A stretch of DNA of 33,752 bases, from positions 1 through 33,752 of the IMG/VR virus record IMGVR_UViG_3300024348_000144; one strand, written 5' to 3'. The notes beneath the pieces are model-generated. The model worked only from the letters and a program-made list of their open reading frames with translations. It did not search any database and had not been told where the DNA came from. This stretch comes from a virus. Made by a program: the position numbers and the translations under genes. Within the stretch, counting starts at the first letter, position 1. Every line of letters starts with the position of its first letter. This document shows positions 27,938 to 33,752 of the stretch, one piece after another.

Positions 27938-28335
27938 TGAAAAAAATTTGGCAATGGTTAAGCGGTAACGTAATCAAAGACGTTGGAGATGTTATCGACA
28001 AACTAACAACCACTGAAGAGGAAAAACTTCAAATCAAAAAAGACATACAAGTTATAGTTGAAAAAGCAGCTGCTACGGCTGAAGATCAAATAACAAAACG
28101 CTGGGAATCAGACATGACTTCAGATTCTTGGCTTAGTAAAAATACGCGCCCTATGGCACTTATTTTCTTATCGTTTATGGCTATAGCTTTTATATGGGTT
28201 GATAGTCATCATGAAATTTCATTTACTGTAGAACAGGAATGGATAGAATTATTAAAACAATTATTAACAACCGTATACGTAGCCTATTTTGGTTCACGTG
28301 GTTTTGAGAAATATAAATCAATAAGTAATAAATAA
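27937..28335 (+). CDS. Putative holin (GTA_holin_3TM-like)
   Basis: A 132-residue protein starting at GTG (27937), which shares a G with the upstream TAG. An N-terminal amphipathic part (MKKIWQWLSGNVIKDVGDVI) is followed by a charged helix, WESDMTSDSWLSKNTRPMAL and then two hydrophobic segments: about 73-88 (IFLSFMAIAFIWV) and 105-119 (LLKQLLTTVYVAYFG). SDSWLSKNxRPxxLIFL is the signature of the three-helix holin family first described in gene transfer agents. It would form the lesion in the inner membrane that releases an endolysin. No endolysin is recognisable in the window. Confidence 0.65.
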   Translation: MKKIWQWLSGNVIKDVGDVIDKLTTTEEEKLQIKKDIQVIVEKAAATAEDQITKRWESDMTSDSWLSKNTRPMALIFLSFMAIAFIWVDSHHEISFTVEQEWIELLKQLLTTVYVAYFGSRGFEKYKSISNK

Positions 28336-28338
28336 AAA

Positions 28339-29145
28339 ATGGGACAATATCCAATAACAGCCGGAGTATTCGGCAAAGCTTTAGCAATACCTGGTACTGG
28401 TAATGGTGGCACAATCACCACACCATCTGCTTGGTTATTTGAAAATCAATCAGGAACCTTAGGAACAAATTACAATAGCTCTCAAGTATACGTTGGTGCA
28501 ACAGGAACAGTAACAGCAATATTATCGGGCACAGTAGGAGCTCAAGACACGGCGACTGGTTTGGACTTAACTTCAGGAGGTTTAGCTTACGTTACAGGAA
28601 CAGCTTTAGTAACTTCAGCTACTAGCTTAGTTCCTAGATCCCCAGCTAGTCAACCGTCAGGTTTAACAGTAGACATAACAGCAGACTCATTAGCAACTGT
28701 TGGAGCCGCAGGTTTAAACTACACCAACGGGGCATTTACTGTTGCTGGCGGGAGTGGATTAACGGGTACAATCGGCGTTAATGCCGGAACTGGAGCTATA
28801 GAAACCGTAATCATAACAAATGTTGGTACAGCAGTAGCGTCTGACAATTTTGCACCACTAGGAAGAGGAGGCGATGGAAACGGTCAAATAGTTCTTCAAG
28901 GTAATGGGGTAGTTACTGCTGTAGCAATAAATGCAGCAGGAACTAATTATTCTGTAGGAGATATTTGCAAAGTAACACAAGCTGGAAGCAACGGGAGTTG
29001 TACATTTGTAATTACTTCAGTAAATAGTCTACTACCCGTGGTAGGAGACGCTATAACTTTTAAAGACGTTCAAGTAGGTTCAGTTTTACCAGTAGCAATT
29101 GACTATGTGGTAACTTGTCCAGCTGGTTCAGTAGCGTTAAAATAA
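28339..29145 (+). CDS. Structural protein, fibre- or decoration-like
   Basis: A 268-residue Gly/Thr/Ala/Ser-rich protein (MGQYPITAGVFGKALAIPGT start) made of beta-repeats. GLNYTNGAFTVAGGSGLTGT and AGTNYSVGDICKVTQAGSNG resemble the YxxGDxxxVxGGxGxG units found in phage and head fibre proteins. No signal peptide. It could be a head decoration or tail-tip protein. It is separated by 50 AT-rich bp from the next gene. Confidence 0.65.
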   Translation: MGQYPITAGVFGKALAIPGTGNGGTITTPSAWLFENQSGTLGTNYNSSQVYVGATGTVTAILSGTVGAQDTATGLDLTSGGLAYVTGTALVTSATSLVPRSPASQPSGLTVDITADSLATVGAAGLNYTNGAFTVAGGSGLTGTIGVNAGTGAIETVIITNVGTAVASDNFAPLGRGGDGNGQIVLQGNGVVTAVAINAAGTNYSVGDICKVTQAGSNGSCTFVITSVNSLLPVVGDAITFKDVQVGSVLPVAIDYVVTCPAGSVALK

Positions 29146-29195
29146 TAATAAAACGTGTAACTATATTAATATAAACAATTAAATAAAATCAAATT

Positions 29196-29459
29196 ATGAG
29201 TAAAGTAAAAGAAATGGTAAAAGCAATGATTACTGAAGAGCAGTTAAAAACTGTGCAAGATCAACAAGCTAAACTTAGCGAACTATTAAAATCTATAGGT
29301 GTCTTAGATGTTCAAAGAATGAATTTGCATTCTAATGTTAAAACATTAAGTGAAGAGATTGAGGTTACTAAAAAAGAACTTGAAAAAGAATACGGTCAAG
29401 TTAATATCAATCTTACTGATGGAACTTATTCTGAAATAGAAAAAGAGGATGCAAAATAA
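29196..29459 (+). CDS. Coiled-coil protein, putative virion assembly
   Basis: An 87-residue protein that is mostly coiled coil (residues 10-65; EEQLKTVQDQQAKLSELLKS). EYGQVNINLTDGTYSE at the C-terminus recurs in a phage family I know from Bacteroidota phages (EYGKVNINIxDGT), usually in this late region. Its function is unknown. It overlaps the next gene by 11 nt. Confidence 0.65.
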   Translation: MSKVKEMVKAMITEEQLKTVQDQQAKLSELLKSIGVLDVQRMNLHSNVKTLSEEIEVTKKELEKEYGQVNINLTDGTYSEIEKEDAK

Positions 29460-29676
29460 TATTAGAAAAATCAGCATAGGTTCTGACTATAAAAATGATG
29501 CAATGCATTACTCTGTAGGACAACAAGTATACGGAGGACATGAAATATCACATATTTTATTAAGTGAATCTGATGGATCTTATAATATACATATCAAAAA
29601 AAACAACGAGGTATTGCCATGGAAGAAATTTAACTCTAACATGGCTATATCTGTTGAGTACGATTTAGAATATTAA
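29449..29676 (+). CDS. Small conserved virion-region protein
   Basis: A 75-residue protein (MQNNIRKISIGSDYKNDAMH start, then YSVGQQVYGGHEISHILLSE). The IRKIxIGxDYKxAMHYxVGQxV pattern is a recurrent small protein beside the coiled-coil gene in flavobacterial phages. The function is unknown. A beta-sheet-rich fold is likely. The start lies 11 nt inside the upstream gene, and the stop overlaps the next ATG (TAATG). Confidence 0.65.
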   Translation: MQNNIRKISIGSDYKNDAMHYSVGQQVYGGHEISHILLSESDGSYNIHIKKNNEVLPWKKFNSNMAISVEYDLEY

Positions 29677-30281
29677 TGCGTAGTTTATTTGATTTTATTG
29701 TAGAACCCCTAGGGGATAAATACAGTAATACAGTAAAAGTTGGTGATGTAGATTTAGTTGTTAATACTAAAATTGAAAACTGGAAATTTGTAAATAGATT
29801 AGCTAAGGTTATTGAAACGCCAAGGGCATTTAAAACGCCTATAAAAAAAGGTGATATAATTATATTGCATCAAAACGTATTTAGAACCTTTTATGATATG
29901 AAAGGTGTAAAAAAGAAAAGTAGATCTTATTTTAAAGATAATCTACATTTTTGCGCTATAGATCAAATTTATCTATATAAAAATAAATATGGATATCACT
30001 CGTTTGGTGATAGGTGTTTTATTAAACCTATAAAAGATAATCAAGATCTAACGCTAGATAAAGAGCAAAGACTTATTGGTATATTAAAATATGGCAATAG
30101 CTCTTTAAACAAGCTAGGAATAAACCCAGGAGACCTAGTTGGATATACACCTAATGGTGAATGGGAATTTTTAGTTGGCGATAGTCGACTTTATTGTATG
30201 AAATCTAATGATATTGTAATTAAGTATGAACACGAAGGAAACGAAGAAGAATATAATCCAAGCTGGGCATGTAGCAGTTGA
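29676..30281 (+). CDS. Possible tandem GroES-like (co-chaperonin fold) protein
   Basis: A 201-residue protein. Part one reads FIVEPLGD near residue 7, then a gap of about 30, VNRLAKVIETP near 40-50, KKGDIIILHQNVFR near 57-70 and an Ile-Tyr end. This is the order seen in GroES (strand, mobile loop, G-x-V-L-A-V strand, VKVGDIVIF, closing strand). Part two repeats it: GDRCFIKPIKDNQ near 110, LIGILKYGN, INPGDLVGYTPNGEWEF near 150-165, and LYCMKSNDIVIKYE. Two small beta-barrels in one chain would be novel beside the phage GroES at 22121. This rests on pattern only. Confidence 0.5.
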   Translation: MRSLFDFIVEPLGDKYSNTVKVGDVDLVVNTKIENWKFVNRLAKVIETPRAFKTPIKKGDIIILHQNVFRTFYDMKGVKKKSRSYFKDNLHFCAIDQIYLYKNKYGYHSFGDRCFIKPIKDNQDLTLDKEQRLIGILKYGNSSLNKLGINPGDLVGYTPNGEWEFLVGDSRLYCMKSNDIVIKYEHEGNEEEYNPSWACSS

Positions 30282-30507
30282 GGAATTAATTAAGGTGGCT
30301 AAAGAACCTATTGTAGATTCAGACGATGATATATCAGCTGACAGATTAAAAAATGCAGCTGCAACAAAAAAATTAGCAATATTTGATGCTTTTGAAATAC
30401 ATAACCGTATAGTAGAAGAGCAAAATATGTTAGATGAAAAACCAAAAGAAGCTAAAAAAGAAATTTCTTTTAAAGGCTTCGCAGAAGGAAGATCTAAAAA
30501 TGTATAA
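30226..30507 (+). CDS. Putative small terminase subunit or packaging protein
   Basis: A 93-residue, mostly helical protein (MNTKETKKNIIQAGHVAVEE start; DDDISADRLKNAAATKKLAI; EIHNRIVEEQNMLDE). It starts inside the preceding gene and ends 8 nt into the large terminase gene. Small proteins at this place, with DxxxADRLKxAAAxKKxAI followed by an EIxxRI helix, precede the large terminase in many Bacteroidota phages. A role as the small terminase subunit is inferred from position; no HTH is clear. Confidence 0.6.
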   Translation: MNTKETKKNIIQAGHVAVEELIKVAKEPIVDSDDDISADRLKNAAATKKLAIFDAFEIHNRIVEEQNMLDEKPKEAKKEISFKGFAEGRSKNV

Positions 30508-32710
30508 GCAGTCTTTATATAAGGTCTTAAAAGACTACGTAAAACCTAAAGTTCTTAACAGAATGAATAGGTATAAAAAATGGGAATATGGTTATAACGA
30601 AGAGCATGATTTAATAGTTATAAGTAAAACAGGTGAAATAGGCGAGATATATGAAATACAAAATCTTGTAATTGCTTTACCTAAGCAAAAAGATGTTGTT
30701 GAATTTGAAGAAGACAAATGGACTTATACACCGTACCCAAAAGAATTAAATAGAATTAAATCTGTGTTTGATTGGGAAGAATACCCGTTAGACTTTAAAG
30801 AAAAATGGTATGACTATATTGACAAAGAATTTACAAGGCGTGAAGAAGGTTTTTGGTTCATTAACAAAGGTGTTCCTACTTACATTACTGGCACTAATTA
30901 TATGTACCTGCAGTGGAGTAAAATTGACGTCGGGCAACCGGACTTTAGGGAATCAAATAGATTATTCTACATTTTCTGGGAAGCTTGTAAATCAGACGCA
31001 CGGTCTTATGGAATGTGTTATCTTAAAAACCGTCGATCAGGCTTTTCATTTATGTCCTCAGCTGAATCGGTCAACCTTGCTACAATATCCACGGATTCAC
31101 GGTACGGCATATTGTCCAAATCTGGTGCCGATGCTAAGAAGATGTTCACAGATAAGGTGGTACCAATATCCGTTAACTATCCATTCTTCTTCAAACCGAT
31201 CCAGGACGGTATGGACAGGCCCAAGACCGAGCTCGCCTACAGAGTCCCTGCCTCCAAATTTACCCGTAGAAAACTTGATTCCAATCAAGCCACCAAAGAA
31301 ATTACCGGTTTGGACACCACCATCGACTGGAAGAATACCGGCGACAATGCCTACGATGGAGAGAAACTCAGGCTCCTCGTCCACGATGAATCGGGGAAGT
31401 GGGAAAGGCCGAACAACATCCTCAACAACTGGCGTGTTACGAAAACCACCCTTAGATTAGGTAGTAGAGTTATTGGAAAGTGCATGATGGGATCAACATC
31501 AAATTCGCTTGACAAAGGAGGTAGAAATTTTAAGAAATTATACGATGATTCGGACGTTACAAAAAGAAACGCCAATGGACAGACTCGCTCAGGACTCTAT
31601 TCTTTGTTCATACCTATGGAATGGAACTACGAAGGATACATTGATTCTTATGGCTTACCTGTCTTCGATACACCGAAAAAACCTACTGAAGGACCTCGCG
31701 GTGATAAAATAAACATAGGTGTAGTAGAATATTGGGACAACGAAGTTGAAGGATTAAAAGATGATCAAGATGGATTAAATGAATTTTATAGACAGTTTCC
31801 ACGCACGACAAAGCATGCGTTTAGAGACGAGTCTAAACAATCTTTATTTAATTTAACTAAAATATATCAACAAATAGATTACAACGAAGATATTAAAAAC
31901 TCTATAAATGTTACACAAGGAAGTTTTCAGTGGGAAAATGGAGAAAAAGATACTAGAGTTATATTTGTTCCAAACAAAAGTGGTAGATTCTATATAACAT
32001 GGGTTCCACCTGTGCATCTACAAAATAAAAGGTTTTTAAAAAATGGAGTTAATTATCCTGGTAATGAGCATTGCGGAGCATTTGGTTGTGATCCATATGA
32101 TATATCAGGAACAGTAGACGGTAAAGGTTCTAATGGATCTTTACACGGTTTAACTAAGTTTAGCATGGAAGAAGTGCCTCCTAATCATTTCTTCTTAGAA
32201 TACATAGCTAGACCACAAACTGCTGAGATATTTTTTGAAGATGTATTAATGGCTTGCGTGTTTTATGGTATGCCAATATTAGCAGAAAACAATAAACCTA
32301 GATTACTTTATTATTTTAAACGCAGAGGCTATAGAGGCTTTGCTATGAATAGACCGGATAAAAAAAGAAACAAACTGTCTGTAACTGAAAGAGAAATAGG
32401 TGGAATACCTAATTCAAGTGAAGATATAAAACAAGCTCATGCGTCAGCAATAGAAACTTACGTAGAGCATTTTGTGGGTTTAAAAGAAACAGGATACGGT
32501 GATGTTTATTTTCAAAGAACATTAGAAGACTGGTCTCAATTTAACATAAACAATAGAACAACTCATGATGCTTCTATTAGCTCTGGATTAGCCTTAATGG
32601 CTTGTAACAAACACAGGTATTCTCCTGTTAATAAAAAAGAATTAAAACCAGTTGACTTAGGTATTAAAAAATACGACAATAAAGGATCAGTATCAAAAAT
32701 TTTAAATTAA
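30500..32710 (+). CDS. terL: Terminase large subunit (packaging ATPase-nuclease)
   Basis: A 736-residue protein from the ATG at 30500; an upstream in-frame ATG at 30434 lies inside the preceding gene and adds a Lys-rich tail of no family. The ATPase has a divergent P-loop KNRRSGFS near 176-183 and a Walker B LLVHDES with Asp296 and Glu297. The RNase H-like nuclease has FGCDPYD with Asp531 and NRTTHDASISSG near the C-terminus. The sequence fits the TerL group of Bacteroidota phages, which are longer than lambda-type enzymes. It cuts concatemers and drives DNA into the prohead. A block from about 30.9 to 31.45 kb has much higher GC than the rest of the gene (see findings). It overlaps the portal start (TAATG). 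Confidence 0.95.
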   Translation: MYKQSLYKVLKDYVKPKVLNRMNRYKKWEYGYNEEHDLIVISKTGEIGEIYEIQNLVIALPKQKDVVEFEEDKWTYTPYPKELNRIKSVFDWEEYPLDFKEKWYDYIDKEFTRREEGFWFINKGVPTYITGTNYMYLQWSKIDVGQPDFRESNRLFYIFWEACKSDARSYGMCYLKNRRSGFSFMSSAESVNLATISTDSRYGILSKSGADAKKMFTDKVVPISVNYPFFFKPIQDGMDRPKTELAYRVPASKFTRRKLDSNQATKEITGLDTTIDWKNTGDNAYDGEKLRLLVHDESGKWERPNNILNNWRVTKTTLRLGSRVIGKCMMGSTSNSLDKGGRNFKKLYDDSDVTKRNANGQTRSGLYSLFIPMEWNYEGYIDSYGLPVFDTPKKPTEGPRGDKINIGVVEYWDNEVEGLKDDQDGLNEFYRQFPRTTKHAFRDESKQSLFNLTKIYQQIDYNEDIKNSINVTQGSFQWENGEKDTRVIFVPNKSGRFYITWVPPVHLQNKRFLKNGVNYPGNEHCGAFGCDPYDISGTVDGKGSNGSLHGLTKFSMEEVPPNHFFLEYIARPQTAEIFFEDVLMACVFYGMPILAENNKPRLLYYFKRRGYRGFAMNRPDKKRNKLSVTEREIGGIPNSSEDIKQAHASAIETYVEHFVGLKETGYGDVYFQRTLEDWSQFNINNRTTHDASISSGLALMACNKHRYSPVNKKELKPVDLGIKKYDNKGSVSKILN

Positions 32711-33752
32711 TGAATATATATACTAATACGAGAACTTCATTTCCTAGCCAAGTAGTTAGTGACGCAGAAAAAGCTAGTATTGAATACGGTAAGCAAGTGG
32801 CACAAGCCATAGAGGGAGAGTGGTTTTCGCAAGGTAGAACAACTGGAAATAGATACTTAACTAGTTGGAATAACTATCATCAATTAAGATTATACGCAAG
32901 GGGAGAGCAGTCTATACAGAAATATAAAGATGAATTATCTATTAATGGTGATTTGTCTTATTTGAATTTAGACTGGAAACCAGTTCCAATATTGTCTAAA
33001 TTTGTGGACATAGTTGTTAATGGTATTTCGTCCAGATCTTATGACATAAAAGCTTATGCTCAAGATCCTGACTCTATAAAGAAAAGAACTGCTTATGCTT
33101 CTAGAATATATGAAGATATGCTAGCTAAAGATTATTTAGAGGGATTAAAAGAAACCTTAGGTATAGACTTATATCAAGTTCCAAATCCAGATCAACTTCC
33201 AGAGAGTGATGAAGAGCTAGAATTACATATGCAGCTTAGTTATAAGCAGTCTATAGAAATAGCAGAAGAAGAGGCTATATCTTCTGTTATGGCTCAAAAT
33301 AAATATGATTTAATAAAGCGTAGATTAAATATGGACTTAACTGTTCTTGGTATTTCTGCTGCTAAAACAAGTTTTAACTTAGCTAACGGAATAACTATAG
33401 ATTACGTAGACCCGGCTTACATGGTTTATTCATACACTGAAGATCCTAATTTTGAAGACATATACTATGTAGGTGAAATAAAAGCTATAACAATATCGGA
33501 ACTTAAAAAAGAATTTCCAGACTTATCTAATGAAGAATTAGAACGTATACAAAATATGCCCGGCAATAGATCTTATATAACTGGTTGGGGTGATTATGAT
33601 AGTAATACCGTTCAAGTTCTTTATTTTGATTATAAAACCTACCACAATCAAGTATTTAAAATAAAACAAACAGATCAGGGTTTAATGAAAGCTATTGAAA
33701 AAGATGATAGTTTTGATCCACCAGAAAACGATAGCTTTGCAAGAGTTTCAAG
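32710..33752 (+). CDS. Portal protein, 3' end outside window
   Basis: A frame open from the ATG at 32710 to the window end, at least 347 residues. It begins MNIYTNTRTSFPSQVVSDAE and contains LSYLNLDWKPVPILSKFVDI followed by VVNGISSRSYDIKAYAQDPD, then AEEEAISSVMAQNKYDLIKR. The WKPVPILSKFVDIVVNGI segment with the following RSYDI strand is the part I recognise as a portal of Bacteroidota phages. Its place directly after TerL supports this. As a dodecameric ring at the capsid vertex it would take DNA from the terminase. Its C-terminal half (clip, stem and crown) is outside the window. Confidence 0.85.
   Translation, partial: MNIYTNTRTSFPSQVVSDAEKASIEYGKQVAQAIEGEWFSQGRTTGNRYLTSWNNYHQLRLYARGEQSIQKYKDELSINGDLSYLNLDWKPVPILSKFVDIVVNGISSRSYDIKAYAQDPDSIKKRTAYASRIYEDMLAKDYLEGLKETLGIDLYQVPNPDQLPESDEELELHMQLSYKQSIEIAEEEAISSVMAQNKYDLIKRRLNMDLTVLGISAAKTSFNLANGITIDYVDPAYMVYSYTEDPNFEDIYYVGEIKAITISELKKEFPDLSNEELERIQNMPGNRSYITGWGDYDSNTVQVLYFDYKTYHNQVFKIKQTDQGLMKAIEKDDSFDPPENDSFARVS

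Noticed and set aside
31097-31575. Two minus-strand open frames of 95 and 74 codons inside terL
   Set aside because: They follow from the GC-rich patch, which removes stops on the opposite strand; no protein-like features.
1-33752. Integrase, attachment site or insertion sequence
   Set aside because: No recombinase, transposase or terminal inverted repeats were seen; nothing shows that the phage is temperate.

Overview
The window is part of a tailed double-stranded DNA phage genome, probably one that infects Bacteroidota and plausibly a marine flavobacterium. The phage assignment rests on a large terminase, a portal protein, tail fibres (one with an S74 self-cleaving tip), a holin-like protein and a replication/recombination operon. 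The host assignment is inference. The DNA is AT-rich, start codons follow A-rich leaders without Shine-Dalgarno motifs, and many small proteins resemble those I know from flavobacterial phages. Both ends cut through genes, so this is not a whole genome.

Left arm (1-12651, all minus strand): metabolism, replication and many small early genes. Reading from the replication end it holds a partial GIY-YIG-like gene, a short thymidylate-synthase-family enzyme with an Asp at the position that selects dCMP, a T7/Twinkle-type primase-helicase, a single-strand binding protein, a PDDEXK nuclease, an ERF annealing protein, a sigma factor, a possible DNA repair protein and an ATP-dependent DNA ligase. Genes overlap at ATGA or TAATG junctions, so long polycistronic transcripts are likely. 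Upstream (9.5-12.7 kb) are many proteins of 39-150 residues and three RNA elements with perfect T-arms. The best is a 79-nt RNA that matches the tRNA-like domain of tmRNA but has no tag reading frame.

Seven copies of a conserved 32-33 bp element (ACAAACAAAAT, 12 or 13 bp, GATAATATA) lie in front of minus-strand genes or gene groups. I read them as phage-specific early promoters.

Centre (12652-13495): the divergent junction. It holds three copies of the element, a 226-bp stretch with no C on the plus strand (about 13% G, the rest A/T), seven TGTCA repeats in 84 bp, one 35-residue membrane peptide gene and a G-rich hairpin. Iterons beside an AT-rich tract make this the best candidate for a replication origin.

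Right arm (13496-33752, all plus strand): virion and morphogenesis genes. First comes a cluster of fibre genes that share motifs, then a phage GroEL followed by an overlapping GroES. Next is a MarR-like protein and a long series of small Lys-rich proteins, several with a recurrent Ser-Pro-Phe motif near the N-terminus. These are followed by a small HExxH protein, a holin-like protein, a protein that may carry two GroES-like barrels, a possible small terminase, the large terminase and a partial portal. A block inside the terminase gene has strikingly different base composition, which suggests recombination with another phage.
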